Shown in pieces: positions 36,618 to 45,718 of a stretch of DNA of 57,710 nt. The stretch covers positions 1 through 57,710 of the forward strand of contig JAPCYN010000020.1 in the NCBI GenBank assembly GCA_025941565.1, in the 5' to 3' direction. Position 1 is the first letter of the stretch. The number at the start of each line of letters is the position of its first letter. A program made the position numbers and the translations under genes. Below the pieces are notes generated by a model. The model searched no databases. It had not been told where the DNA came from and saw nothing but the letters and a program-made list of their open reading frames with translations. The DNA comes from Legionella sp. 515359 (GTDB taxonomy: Bacteria; Pseudomonadota; Gammaproteobacteria; Legionellales; Legionellaceae).

Positions 36618-38346
36618 AATCTCTGCTCAAAGGATTTCGAATCATAGAAAATAAATCCTGGCTCTGATTTTCATGCAGTCTCATTGCAAGCAAACACTTT
36701 TGCTGCCAAGGTTCAATCAGCAATTGCTGTCGATGCCAATGATGAACTCGAGGCTCAGTTTCTGTCCTAAGTTCTTCTAAAATATGATCTAAAATTTGCC
36801 TTAGCCTCTGCCAAAGCAAGGATTTAGGAAGCTTATAATCTACACTCAAACACTCAATTCCATAAGCCATATTACTCAGCAAATTACCGTGGATGAATTT
36901 ATTGGTCAGCTCACTTAGACCCGAGCAGATTATGGTTGAGTCGGGATGCAGCGTTGGTTTCATTACCTTATCGTAGAGTGGATGACTGCAAATTTTTATG
37001 CCTCCAAGATCACGTATCACGAGACCAGAGAGACGATTTGCCTGAAAAATAACTAAAGTATTTTGTTGGTGGGCTTCCAAGGCAACCCCATAACGTAATA
37101 ACAAATGCAGCTGACTTTCCAAAACACAGCGACAGTAATCCGTAAAATAACTTAATGGATTATCTTGGCTAAGATCAATGAGTTCACTCAATAATGATTT
37201 TTGACTTATAGGCGATTGTTTAAAGAGAGACGCCAGAGGAACCAGTTTTTGGTTCAATCGTATCCATTGCAACGGATTTTCACGAACGATGAGCGCCAAA
37301 TGTTTCTTTTCGTTATCAGGAATAGATGGATGTAACGCATTAATACCCGCTAAATCACGTGCTAAAAATAACCGCCCTTTATAATATTGATTTTGCGCAA
37401 GCAATTCATTGAGCCATTGTGATAAGGTGGAAGAATTACTTACTGAGGCCGGAGAAACAGTACGCATGGATGAGGTAGTATGCACTCCTACAGCTAATTT
37501 AAGATGAGGACCATGTTTTGCAAGCGGCATCATGGTACGAAATGACATGGAAGGTTTTGTTTGTTGATATACTGGATTGACTATAAATTGATTTCCTTCA
37601 AACAAAGGTTTTGCGAGAGTCTGCAATTTATTAGCCCATTGCCAGGGATGAATAGGAAGTGGGTAATAATCTTCTGGATTCAATTTCTTGAATCGTAATG
37701 ATTCACTCCACAAGCTGTATTCTTTGGGAAAGTGATTACTAAACAGCCAATGAAAAACAGATTTTGACGTTGAAGTGAAGGCAAGTGAATGATGAAGTGC
37801 AGCCCAGAAAATCGTTACTTCCGAATTAAATTCAGGAGAATATTGAACAACCTCTTTACGATTAAAACCTATTTTCGCACGAAAATTAGGGTGAGATGGA
37901 TGCCCCATGCAACCCCATTGTTCTAAGAAATCAAGTGTTTGCTGCTGATTAAAACATTCAAGTAACCAAGTCCATAAACTCGGATATCCTTTTGCCTGCT
38001 GTCTGATTCTTTTGTGCCATTGATCTTGGTAAGCAAGAGCCAGAGCTTGATTCGCAATGCTTTCATTTAACTCTTCGTGCAGTGAGTGCCAATATTTGAA
38101 GCGAGTCTTTTGATTTTTTGAATAAACTTGCAAGAGATCAAGATAAGCAGGAATGGATTGGCTCGTTATCTTTTTATCAATCAATCCTTCTGAAATAGCC
38201 GAACTTCTTAAACGATTAAAACACTGTTGATAAGAAGTGAGGAGAAAACGTCCCATTTGTTGGGATGAAACAGGGAAATCAGTATCTAATAGTAATGAAC
38301 GTAATTGGAGGCTTAGCTCATTAAAGTGAGAACTTGATTGAATCAT
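36610..38346 (-). CDS. lbtA: NIS siderophore synthetase LbtA (IucA/IucC family)
   Basis: This 578-residue cytosolic enzyme joins citrate-type carboxylates to amines or alcohols with ATP, the NRPS-independent siderophore route, to make legiobactin. Family motifs: GHPSHPNFRAKIGF near residue 165, HPWQWANKL, the ATP-binding KHGPHLKLAVGVHTTSSMRT, and EAHQQNTLVIF with RDLGG towards the C-terminus. The ATG at 38346 follows GGGTGG; the three extra codons upstream begin with GTG. Two Fur boxes lie about 95-140 bases upstream, so iron represses the operon. Confidence 0.94.
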   Translation of the reverse strand: MIQSSSHFNELSLQLRSLLLDTDFPVSSQQMGRFLLTSYQQCFNRLRSSAISEGLIDKKITSQSIPAYLDLLQVYSKNQKTRFKYWHSLHEELNESIANQALALAYQDQWHKRIRQQAKGYPSLWTWLLECFNQQQTLDFLEQWGCMGHPSHPNFRAKIGFNRKEVVQYSPEFNSEVTIFWAALHHSLAFTSTSKSVFHWLFSNHFPKEYSLWSESLRFKKLNPEDYYPLPIHPWQWANKLQTLAKPLFEGNQFIVNPVYQQTKPSMSFRTMMPLAKHGPHLKLAVGVHTTSSMRTVSPASVSNSSTLSQWLNELLAQNQYYKGRLFLARDLAGINALHPSIPDNEKKHLALIVRENPLQWIRLNQKLVPLASLFKQSPISQKSLLSELIDLSQDNPLSYFTDYCRCVLESQLHLLLRYGVALEAHQQNTLVIFQANRLSGLVIRDLGGIKICSHPLYDKVMKPTLHPDSTIICSGLSELTNKFIHGNLLSNMAYGIECLSVDYKLPKSLLWQRLRQILDHILEELRTETEPRVHHWHRQQLLIEPWQQKCLLAMRLHENQSQDLFSMIRNPLSRDYA

Positions 38347-38439
38347 ATACACCACCCTTTTTATTGTCTTTTGCCAGAAGTTTGTAATTTATGGACAACT
38401 TTTTTGACTGCCAATGTCACAAAATTAGTCAGGTCCTAC

Positions 38440-38485
38440 AAATGGTAATAATTATCATTTACAATATAAACGATAATGATTCTCA
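38440..38485 (-). promoter_or_regulatory. Tandem Fur boxes upstream of lbtABC
   Basis: Box 1, centred at 38450 (38440-38460), is an AAATGGTAATAATTATCATT-type palindrome and matches the 7-1-7 Fur motif TGATAATnATTATCA at 14 of 15 positions (38443-38457). Box 2 (38471-38485), with core GATAATGATTCTCA, matches at 13 of 15. Confidence 0.88.
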
Positions 38486-38544
38486 TTTGCAATATTAAGG
38501 GGATATTTTTTATTAAAGCCTTATAAAGGACGCTCGATAGGAAT

Positions 38545-39606
38545 CTAAAAATTCAAAATAAATTGCAAGGCAAATGTATTTACTTTTGCAGAAGTCCCCA
38601 AAATTGTCTTATTAAAACCCGAAGCTTCATCTTTAGAACTGTATTCATAATCTTTGAAATATTGAAATTGCGCGGTAAGATAAGGTTTTGGGTATGCTGA
38701 TAGCCCCGCCCCGATCCGCTGTTTAGGTATTCTTAATGCTAAAGCTTCATAGGAATAATCATAAAATCCAATCAGTTTCACCGGCATTTTTTTTATCGTA
38801 AGCTCGTAACTACTCTGGATGCTCAATGCTTGGGGTTTGGCCCCCTCTCTGTTATAACTGAGTTCTGCACGTTGAAATGGATGAACGGCGGTAACATAAG
38901 TTAAATTGGTTCCCATTTGTTTATAGTTAAAATTCACATAGGCAGCAAAACCCGGAACCTTGCTTTGGATTGTTCTCTCCAAAAAACCGCCAAAACCTTT
39001 GTTGTACTGAAAAAGCTGACTCTCAGCCAGGGAATAAAGATAACTACCCCCTACGTCATAATTTTTATTATGAGCACCTAAGTTTAAATTGTAATAAGCG
39101 AGAGAAGATGAGCGTATACGTGAATAAGGAGAAAATAGAGATAAATTTGCATAATATTCTCTGCCATACCCTATTACTGCAGTCAATTCATTGGTTTGAC
39201 CTAAAGCTTTAGTCAAGGGTTTATAAATTAAATCATTTTTATAGTTACCAAAAGTAAGCCATTTCTTCCCTCCCTCAAGATACCAATCCGAATTGGGATT
39301 TTTAACTTCGTTATAAAATTGGTCAAAATATAATTGCGGGTTAAGAGGAGTAGGTAACGTATTGTAAATCAATAACCCTTTTGTTTTATTCCAATCATTA
39401 ATCTGCAATTCAGAGCCTAATTTAATATTTGATAATTGTTGATTGAGCAAATACTTTTCTCCCTGGACTGCTGAGTTGGTGGCATTAAAAAATACATGCC
39501 CCTCATATGAGAATCGCTTAGGACGCCATTCGAGTGCTAACGTTTTTGCAAAAATAGTGTTCGGCATCAGTAAAATTGCAATAAAAATTGCAATTATTTT
39601 AATCAT
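38545..39606 (-). CDS. lbtU: Legiobactin outer-membrane receptor LbtU
   Basis: This 353-residue outer-membrane protein has signal peptide MIKIIAIFIAILLMPNTIFA. The rest is a run of alternating amphipathic strands rich in Tyr, Phe and Asn, ending in the barrel signature FALQFILNF with terminal Phe. LbtU is a TonB-independent barrel that takes up ferri-legiobactin in Legionella, which lacks a usual TonB system (known). Its place upstream of lbtA and the strong Fur palindrome before it support the name. It has its own promoter: nearly 200 bases separate it from lbtA. Confidence 0.92.
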   Translation of the reverse strand: MIKIIAIFIAILLMPNTIFAKTLALEWRPKRFSYEGHVFFNATNSAVQGEKYLLNQQLSNIKLGSELQINDWNKTKGLLIYNTLPTPLNPQLYFDQFYNEVKNPNSDWYLEGGKKWLTFGNYKNDLIYKPLTKALGQTNELTAVIGYGREYYANLSLFSPYSRIRSSSLAYYNLNLGAHNKNYDVGGSYLYSLAESQLFQYNKGFGGFLERTIQSKVPGFAAYVNFNYKQMGTNLTYVTAVHPFQRAELSYNREGAKPQALSIQSSYELTIKKMPVKLIGFYDYSYEALALRIPKQRIGAGLSAYPKPYLTAQFQYFKDYEYSSKDEASGFNKTILGTSAKVNTFALQFILNF

Positions 39607-39633
39607 GGTACATAAAGGTTAGTAAAAGCGAAT

Positions 39634-39676
39634 CACATTCTAATTGATAATGATTATCATTATCAATTAGAATGTG
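39634..39676. promoter_or_regulatory. 43-bp near-perfect palindrome with consensus Fur box upstream of lbtU
   Basis: Around a central T at 39655, 21 bases on each side are perfectly complementary. The inner 19 bases, GATAATGATTATCATTATC (39646-39664), differ from the E. coli Fur consensus only at the centre-side position. It begins 28 bases upstream of the lbtU start codon. Confidence 0.93.
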
Positions 39677-39730
39677 TAAAAATAAATCTATTTAGTTGCT
39701 CGCCTTACGATTAGAATATATGTGAGAAAT

Positions 39731-39757
39731 AGCCCGTATTAGCCTATAATACGGGCT
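39731..39757 (-). terminator. Terminator hairpin after dsbD
   Basis: AGCCCGTATTA (39731-39741) pairs perfectly with TAATACGGGCT (39747-39757). On the minus strand it follows the dsbD stop and leads into a short T-rich stretch. Confidence 0.75.
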
Positions 39758-39774
39758 GTAACTTTTACAGCATG

Positions 39775-41085
39775 TTATTTCCGGAATTGTGCTAATAATT
39801 GCAAGGTCTTTTCTTTGGATATCTGCCCAACAGAACTTAAGTTCGTAAGCGGTTGCCCTTGCTTATCATAAAACAGCATCGTGGGAATACCATATATGTG
39901 GAACGCTTGACGAATCTTGGCTACCGCATCTGTTTTTTCACTGATATCAACACGAAGATTTACAGAATCCTGCATCGCATCAATAACTGCAACCTGATTA
40001 AAGACATGCTTATCCATTGCCTGACAATCACTACACCACCCAGCAAAAAACTCAATAAACACGCGCGTATTATTTGCCTTTGCTTCAGCTAATTTAGCAT
40101 TAACCTCTTCAAGTGTATGTACCATAATAAATGGAGCATGTTTGACTGACTTCACAACAGGAGCGGGGATAAATGCTTGATAAGCCAAAGCCCCTGCCCC
40201 CATCATAGATAACAGGGCGAAGCCTTGCAGTAATCGCCCTCCCAAACGGTGCTCTTGACGAAAAGCGCCAAAGACCCATGCGGTCACAAGTAAAACGGCA
40301 ACCCAGAGCAAATCAATCCAGAATTGGGGGGCAACACGGCTTAATAACCAGACTGCCATAGCAAACATCATGATGGCAAATACTTGTTTGATACGAACCA
40401 TCCAAGGTCCGGAACTTGGTAAAAAACGACCATACCCTGATCCAACAATCAATAGAGGTAATCCCATTCCCAAGGCCAAAACAAAGAGCAGTAAACCACC
40501 TTGGGCGACATGTTTGCTTTGAGCAATATACGTTAAAATGCCAATCAAAGGTGCTGTAACGCAAGGAGATACAACCAAGGTGGACAAAGATCCCATCAAC
40601 GTTGCTGAGAGAACCCCATGTTGCCGTGATCGCTTAGGAACAAACCGTGTAACTACGGGTAATCGTAATTCAAAAACACCCAGTAACCATAAGGCCATGA
40701 ATGTAAATAAAATACTGAAACTCCCAATAATTATTGGCTGCTGCATTAAAGTTTGTACGGTTGACCCAAACCATGCTGCCAGCATTCCTGCGACAGCATA
40801 AGTGACTGCCATGCCTAATACATAGCCTAAAGATAATTTAAATGCTTGGCGTCCGGTACTGGCCCCTTGTCCCGTAATAATGCCGGATAGGATCGGCACC
40901 ATAGGTAAAACACAGGGTGTAAATGCCAATAAAACACCGAGACCAAAAAAAGCAGTCAGATAGAACAATGGGCTGTGATTTTGAATAAACATCATCGCAT
41001 CAGCAGGATTGGCACTGCCAATACCTGATGCAAAAGCAGAATAAGAGATAAATGTCATCAATAATGACAAAATTAGTTTTTTCAT
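39775..41085 (-). CDS. dsbD: Thiol:disulfide interchange protein DsbD, short form
   Basis: DsbD moves electrons from cytosolic thioredoxin across the inner membrane to periplasmic partners such as DsbC and cytochrome c maturation proteins. This 436-residue copy has a signal peptide (ending SAFASG), then the eight-helix membrane domain with its two Cys motifs (FTPCVLPMVPIL and SPCVTAPLIGIL), and a C-terminal thioredoxin-like domain with GWCSDC near residue 350. The N-terminal alpha domain of E. coli DsbD (565 residues) is missing, so it is a CcdA-plus-thioredoxin short type. AAGGAA precedes the start. A small membrane protein gene lies just upstream. Confidence 0.93.
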   Translation of the reverse strand: MKKLILSLLMTFISYSAFASGIGSANPADAMMFIQNHSPLFYLTAFFGLGVLLAFTPCVLPMVPILSGIITGQGASTGRQAFKLSLGYVLGMAVTYAVAGMLAAWFGSTVQTLMQQPIIIGSFSILFTFMALWLLGVFELRLPVVTRFVPKRSRQHGVLSATLMGSLSTLVVSPCVTAPLIGILTYIAQSKHVAQGGLLLFVLALGMGLPLLIVGSGYGRFLPSSGPWMVRIKQVFAIMMFAMAVWLLSRVAPQFWIDLLWVAVLLVTAWVFGAFRQEHRLGGRLLQGFALLSMMGAGALAYQAFIPAPVVKSVKHAPFIMVHTLEEVNAKLAEAKANNTRVFIEFFAGWCSDCQAMDKHVFNQVAVIDAMQDSVNLRVDISEKTDAVAKIRQAFHIYGIPTMLFYDKQGQPLTNLSSVGQISKEKTLQLLAQFRK

Positions 41086-41132
41086 TTTGATTCCTTAATA
41101 ATTTATTTTTTGAATTTAAAAATAAGAAAGAA

Positions 41133-41438
41133 TCAAATAGGTGGACGATAAATTTCATCCCGAGGAGAATTATATTTTGAGAAAATAAGTAAAAAACCCA
41201 GTAAACCAATGAGACATTGTACAATCCATTGGGCTCTCAGTTGAAATTCATCTTGAAGCCAATAAGGCGTAGAGAAACAGTTACTGTTCAGAACCTGCTG
41301 CACCGAGCACGGTGTTACCGAAAAAGAAAGAGCAACAGGCGCATTCCCACTTTGTTTTGGGCATGTTGGCAGTTTGAATGGCGCAAAAAGGACGGCACTC
41401 ACAATCAGTAAGAGGATCAAAGAACGATATTTGTTCAT
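41133..41438 (-). CDS. Small exported or membrane protein upstream of dsbD
   Basis: This 101-residue protein of unknown family has an N-terminal hydrophobic segment (YRSLILLLIVSAVLFAPF), a middle region with three cysteines (residues about 27-55: CPKQSG, TPCS, SNCF) and a second membrane segment (IVQCLIGLLGFLLIF) before a short charged tail. I choose the ATG at 41438 because it begins a proper signal/anchor; the open frame extends 16 codons further. It lies 47 bases upstream of dsbD on the same strand, and its periplasmic cysteines make a redox partner possible, but this is inference. Confidence 0.6.
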   Translation of the reverse strand: MNKYRSLILLLIVSAVLFAPFKLPTCPKQSGNAPVALSFSVTPCSVQQVLNSNCFSTPYWLQDEFQLRAQWIVQCLIGLLGFLLIFSKYNSPRDEIYRPPI

Positions 41439-41549
41439 TAGATCACCATAACATAAAGTTTGTGAAGAAATCAATGTGCTGTCCATTTTGATTTTAAAAA
41501 GAATATGGATACCGTATTAGCGGTTGAATTACCTATTAACAGCAAATCA

Positions 41550-42593
41550 CTAAAACCTATAACCTTGTGTTTGCTCGTCCTTCGGCGTCATCTTTTCATC
41601 CACAAAACTCATAAATTCCTTAACCCCTTTAACATCGTTGGGGTCAAGCTTTGCTAGTTTTTGGTAAAATTCTTCGACCTCAGGTGCTCTTCCACGCATC
41701 TTGTTGTGAAATCCTTTGGTAAAATCAGAGTCTGATTTTTTCCACTCGGCTAATTCAATTACTTTATTTAAGGCTTTATCTTGGTTAAGCACATTCGTGA
41801 ACATTATATCTTGCATTTGTGTTAAGCCATCTACACCAGGATATTTATTACAAAACTCTTTTATTTTCCTACATACTTGCATGGAATCTACTTGTTCGCG
41901 CTTAATCTCTGTTAAATTGGCTTTAAATTCAGAAGTTTTCTCTCGGGTAACCCCTGATGATAATGCTTTATCTACTTGTGCATTTAATTCGTCAAGACTT
42001 TGCCTGCTGGTAAAGTTCACATCAAGTTTAACTAACCCTGGTCGTGTATCAAATCGTCCCTCTATTCCTAGTGCACTATCAATTTCTGGACTAACAGTAA
42101 CTCCGTACGATTCAAGATTACTTTCAAAAGCCCTTTCACCCGCAATCCGCCCTTCTTCTTCATATTTCTCTAAAGATGTTTCCTGGATATGAGTGCAAAA
42201 AACTCCATTAACATTAGATTGCCACTGAACTTTATCTTCTTTCATTAACTGTTTTAATTTGGTAGCAATTAGTAAATTTTCTGCTTCGATCGCTTTCTGA
42301 TATTCCGCTGCCTTATCCGATTCGCCGAGTTTATTTAATAACACGATAAGATCAGAAGGTTTCCTATAATCGGCTGTATATGTACGAGGTTCCGCAATAT
42401 TATGAGACAAGGTAGGAGCAACATTACTTCCAAATAGTTCCTGAAATTTTTGTTCTCCTTCGTTATAATCTTTATTACCTATTTTACAGGTAACCCCATT
42501 GGCATTGGCAGTCCACTCACCCTTAAGGTTTAACTCTTGCATTTTTTTTTGTAAAAGGAGCGCGATTTCTTGATTAAGTTTTTCTCTACTCAT
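41550..42593 (-). CDS. Unrecognised protein with internal duplication, effector candidate
   Basis: This 347-residue soluble protein has no signal peptide. Two units of about 60 residues resemble each other. Unit 1 (residues about 6-60) has LLLQKKMQELN, WTANANGVTCKIG, YNEGEQKFQELFGSNV. Unit 2 (about 105-170) has IATKLKQLMKED, WQSNVNGVFCTHI, YEEEGRIAGERAF. Further parts are helical and charged. The tail (FVDEKMTPKDEQTQGYRF) has the acidic and polar character of Dot/Icm signals. I know no named family. Confidence 0.7.
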   Translation of the reverse strand: MSREKLNQEIALLLQKKMQELNLKGEWTANANGVTCKIGNKDYNEGEQKFQELFGSNVAPTLSHNIAEPRTYTADYRKPSDLIVLLNKLGESDKAAEYQKAIEAENLLIATKLKQLMKEDKVQWQSNVNGVFCTHIQETSLEKYEEEGRIAGERAFESNLESYGVTVSPEIDSALGIEGRFDTRPGLVKLDVNFTSRQSLDELNAQVDKALSSGVTREKTSEFKANLTEIKREQVDSMQVCRKIKEFCNKYPGVDGLTQMQDIMFTNVLNQDKALNKVIELAEWKKSDSDFTKGFHNKMRGRAPEVEEFYQKLAKLDPNDVKGVKEFMSFVDEKMTPKDEQTQGYRF

Positions 42594-42754
42594 AACAGCT
42601 CACAGAATTAATGGAATATTTTCTATAAATATAGTACATAATTTTTGTGATTAACATTCATCACCCTCTCTATGCATCGGGCAATAGGTCGAGTTAAAAA
42701 ATTTGTGGTTTTTTTTCTCAGAATGACACAGTACTAATGGACTCCATACCTAAC

Positions 42755-43111
42755 TTAAGTAGAACAAACCGCTTCTAACTCGTCTGTTCCTAAATTGATA
42801 AGATTGATTTGAGTGCCTGATTCTGCACTCACCGATAAACTACTGTTATTTTTGACCTGGACCAGTGTTCCTTGACCCGTAGAGAGTTTTTTTCCATTGA
42901 CCATGCCACTATTTTTTATCACGTTAATTTTGATTTTGCTGTTATTTTGGTGCGTACTTTGGACAATGCATGTAGCATTGAGCGTCCAGAGTGTATTATT
43001 TGCAAGCAGCTTAGTTTCATTGGGACTTAGTTTAATTGTTTTTTGTGCATGAGATTGGGAACTGAATAACCCAATGATAATAAAAAGAGATAAAGTCAGA
43101 ATTTTATTCAC
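42755..43111 (-). CDS. Small secreted protein of unknown function
   Basis: This 118-residue protein has a clean signal peptide (MNKILTLSLFIIIGLFSSQSHA). The mature part is beta-rich, with two cysteines (Cys near residues 48 and 116) that could form one disulphide, and Asn/Ser/Thr-rich strands. Length and style resemble small secreted Legionella proteins that may use the type II system, but no domain is recognised. It stands alone between unknown genes. Confidence 0.65.
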   Translation of the reverse strand: MNKILTLSLFIIIGLFSSQSHAQKTIKLSPNETKLLANNTLWTLNATCIVQSTHQNNSKIKINVIKNSGMVNGKKLSTGQGTLVQVKNNSSLSVSAESGTQINLINLGTDELEAVCST

Positions 43112-43456
43112 GTTGTATCCTTAATGACGTTAACAGGGAACTTCTGTTCAATTATTAAATACAAAGAACATATTTTACCCATAAAACATTAAGGTTTTAT
43201 TAAGAACTTTTGCTTGGCGCTCTTTCTCCAACCCCAAGCAGTTGCCATTTTACAGAATAGTACTCACCATAAGATGGTGTCTACTGATTTTTGAGAGCAA
43301 CGATGGCACAAACAAAATAGGACGAGTAGTACGTTGTTAAATTGAAAGATGTAGCTAAAAAAGTGTAAATAAATTTGCACACCTCGATTGGTAAATCTAT
43401 AATCATAGAGACTTATTTTTAGTCATGGCGATGTAACAATGTATAAGGAGATCTAA
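43112..43456. other. Intergenic region with divergent promoters
   Basis: 345 bases, AT-rich. It must carry the promoters of the minus-strand secreted protein and the plus-strand 69-residue protein. I see no ORF with a ribosome site, no hairpin with a T run and no repeat worth naming. Confidence 0.4.
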
Positions 43457-43666
43457 ATGAAGATCAAATCAGCAATTGGATTAATACTCGCTACTACCTT
43501 GATTGCAGCAGTTGGTCCAATCCATGCAGCATGTTTTAAGAATCAACCGGGATGGCACATGGTTTCAAAAAAATGTGACATCAAACCTGCCGATAACTGG
43601 CAAGAATATAATAGCGGAGTTTACACGCAACCCATCACTGGAAAAAGTCTACTTATGAGCAGATAG
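43457..43666 (+). CDS. Very small secreted protein
   Basis: This 69-residue protein has a signal peptide (MKIKSAIGLILATTLIAAVGPIHA) leaving about 45 mature residues with two cysteines (ACFKNQPGWHMVSKKCDI) that could form a disulphide. AAGGAGA precedes the ATG, and a strong terminator follows 25 bases after the stop, so this is a single-gene transcript. Function is unknown. Confidence 0.7.
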   Translation: MKIKSAIGLILATTLIAAVGPIHAACFKNQPGWHMVSKKCDIKPADNWQEYNSGVYTQPITGKSLLMSR

Positions 43667-43690
43667 ATTCAGTATGAAATCACTTGATTC

Positions 43691-43734
43691 AAAATCAATG
43701 GGGTCTCGCAGAATCAGATCCCATTGATTTTTTT
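43691..43734 (+). terminator. Rho-independent terminator
   Basis: AAATCAATGGG (43692-43702) pairs with CCCATTGATTT (43720-43730) and is followed by a T run. It ends the transcript of the 69-residue secreted protein. The remaining spacer to 44007 shows only a short imperfect palindrome around 43890-43910 (CGGTT...AACCG). Confidence 0.88.
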
Positions 43735-44007
43735 CCACGATAACTCGAAATTCAATGAGCTCTTCATTACCTTGGCAACGGCATCACACCACATCATCCG
43801 GTTTATCACCACTCTTGAGGAAATGACGACATATTAATACCCTGACATAATCATGAGCTCATTGTTAATATATAGCATATTTATCAGCTCGGTTACTTAA
43901 GTGAACCGGCCTTTTCCTTTGTTCTCAAACGTTTTAGGCACTTGGGCTATTAGACTGATAAAAAAATGATTAAGATGGATGTATAAAAAATTTATTCCAA
44001 GGGACTT

Positions 44008-45588
44008 ATGAAAGAACTGATAGAGGCTATGATCGCTAACCCGGATGAATTCATTCGCTTAATTTCCAGGGACTCAGATGGTTTTTCCATGGAATATGCT
44101 GCTTCTTTGGATATTATTGATCCTTTAAAAAAATTACATGAGTTATTTGAATACTCTGGTCTGACTCCCTTTGCGGGTCATTCTTTAGGGCCTGTATTCA
44201 AACCTGCTGTGAAAGAAATAGAGCGAATCATTCAATTACAGTCCACTCAATTACACGAAGGACATTTTTCGGAAACGAGTGAACAAGGCGGCAACTGGTT
44301 TGATTGCGATATTGAGGAAGAGGCAATTAAAGCCATGCAAGCAATGCTGGGTTTTTCTGATCCTTGTGAATTTCTCTATACACAGGAAGGTTTATCTTCT
44401 AATTTAGGTCGATTGATTGATACTTTTTACCGGCCCACCTTGACTGATTGGCAATCAGGAAAAACGGGTATTTGTCATTTAGGAAAAGAGTTTTTCTCCG
44501 ATCAGGCGGTTATTGAATCCGTCTTAAAAAGGGGAATACAAACTGCCAAGCATTTTGGCGTTTTTAGTGACTCCGGGCTTATCCCCACTCCTTCATCTCT
44601 TACCCTAAAAATTCTTCCGGATGAAAAAGGACTCTATAGCGAAGAGGCAATTATTGCTTTTATCACAAAAAATGCAGACCAAATTCAAATGGTACACTTA
44701 TCTGATCTGGTATTTAGTACAGGACAGCGTCTTGACATCCCTTATATCTTAACTGAATTAAAGGATGTTATCGCGAAACATCACATTATTGTTGGACTGG
44801 ATTTAGCTCATACAGTAGGAAACAGAATTTTAAATATTCAAGAGTTACCAGTTACCTATGCTGTCGGCTGTGGTTACAAACATATTTGTGGTTCGGCAGG
44901 AAGTGGGTTTGGGATTTATGTTAATAAAAATACAGACTTGGAAAAATATCCACCCATTCAAGGATGGAAAGCGGCCGATTCAGAGAAGGTCTTTGGTTTA
45001 ATCGATGATTTTGATGCTAAAATTATGATGCAAAAAGGCGCTTGGGCATTCAGATGCAGTAATCCATCCCCCGCTGCCCTTGCACCAGTAAAAGCCTATA
45101 TGAAAATGATGTCTCAGATTGGCTGGGATAAGTTATATGCGAAATCAGAATGTCTCACTCGTTATATGCGTGTTCTGATACAACAGCATTTAGGCAATAA
45201 AATAGAGTGGATTACTCCTGACGATCCTAAGAAACGAGGAGCCATGCTGGTTTTTCGTGTTAAAGGCATTAATGATGTGAGACAGATAGAGACTTTATTA
45301 AAACAATCAAGTGAATTAGGGCGATTTGAAATAGATGTCCGCCCACCGAACAACATCCGTGTTACCGCACATTATGGGTATACGCAATTTACTGATATTC
45401 ATAAAATGATTTCACGCCTCACGCACGTTGTTAATCGATTACAGGAACAAAAAAAGCTGGAAAATTTAAGCTTGAACTCAGCAAAACAACGAGGAAAAGA
45501 CGGATTTTTTGATGAACAGGTAATTTTGAAAAAAACAGACGTTACCTGTCCTCAGGTTCAAATCGATGATAAGAGCCATTCGCCTTAG
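44008..45588 (+). CDS. Kynureninase-like PLP-dependent enzyme with extended ends
   Basis: This is a 526-residue fold-type I PLP enzyme of the aminotransferase class V group. Kynureninase marks: FAGHSLGPVF (family GNSLG region), EGLSSNLGRLIDTFYRPT, GLDLAHTVGNR, and the PLP lysine Lys291 in GCGYKHICGSAGSG. Kynureninase cleaves kynurenine to anthranilate and alanine. It is about 100 residues longer than usual, with added residues at both ends. AAGGGAC lies before the ATG. The HxlR-family gene follows 130 bases downstream. It may act on kynurenine or on another substrate; the rest of a tryptophan pathway is not in the window. Confidence 0.85.
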   Translation: MKELIEAMIANPDEFIRLISRDSDGFSMEYAASLDIIDPLKKLHELFEYSGLTPFAGHSLGPVFKPAVKEIERIIQLQSTQLHEGHFSETSEQGGNWFDCDIEEEAIKAMQAMLGFSDPCEFLYTQEGLSSNLGRLIDTFYRPTLTDWQSGKTGICHLGKEFFSDQAVIESVLKRGIQTAKHFGVFSDSGLIPTPSSLTLKILPDEKGLYSEEAIIAFITKNADQIQMVHLSDLVFSTGQRLDIPYILTELKDVIAKHHIIVGLDLAHTVGNRILNIQELPVTYAVGCGYKHICGSAGSGFGIYVNKNTDLEKYPPIQGWKAADSEKVFGLIDDFDAKIMMQKGAWAFRCSNPSPAALAPVKAYMKMMSQIGWDKLYAKSECLTRYMRVLIQQHLGNKIEWITPDDPKKRGAMLVFRVKGINDVRQIETLLKQSSELGRFEIDVRPPNNIRVTAHYGYTQFTDIHKMISRLTHVVNRLQEQKKLENLSLNSAKQRGKDGFFDEQVILKKTDVTCPQVQIDDKSHSP

Positions 45589-45718
45589 TATCAAACACCA
45601 GAATGGTTGCAACTCATACAGACCAGCTGATGTTTAATTGATTTTCAAAAGTATTGAGGAAATAAAGTGGAATCGAGGTTATGCTTACCATGTACTCTCT
45701 ATTAATGGTTTTACCTTT

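Noticed and set aside
40538-40801. Plus-strand open frame of 87 codons opposite dsbD
   Set aside because: It is a shadow of the dsbD membrane domain; composition and position explain it fully.
41716-42192. Plus-strand open frame of 158 codons opposite the duplicated-unit protein
   Set aside because: It overlaps a better supported minus-strand gene and reads as Ser/Thr/Leu-rich antisense translation.
45638-45718. TTG start extending the HxlR protein by 27 residues
   Set aside because: HxlR proteins begin about ten residues before the conserved Cys-Pro; the extension looks non-coding.
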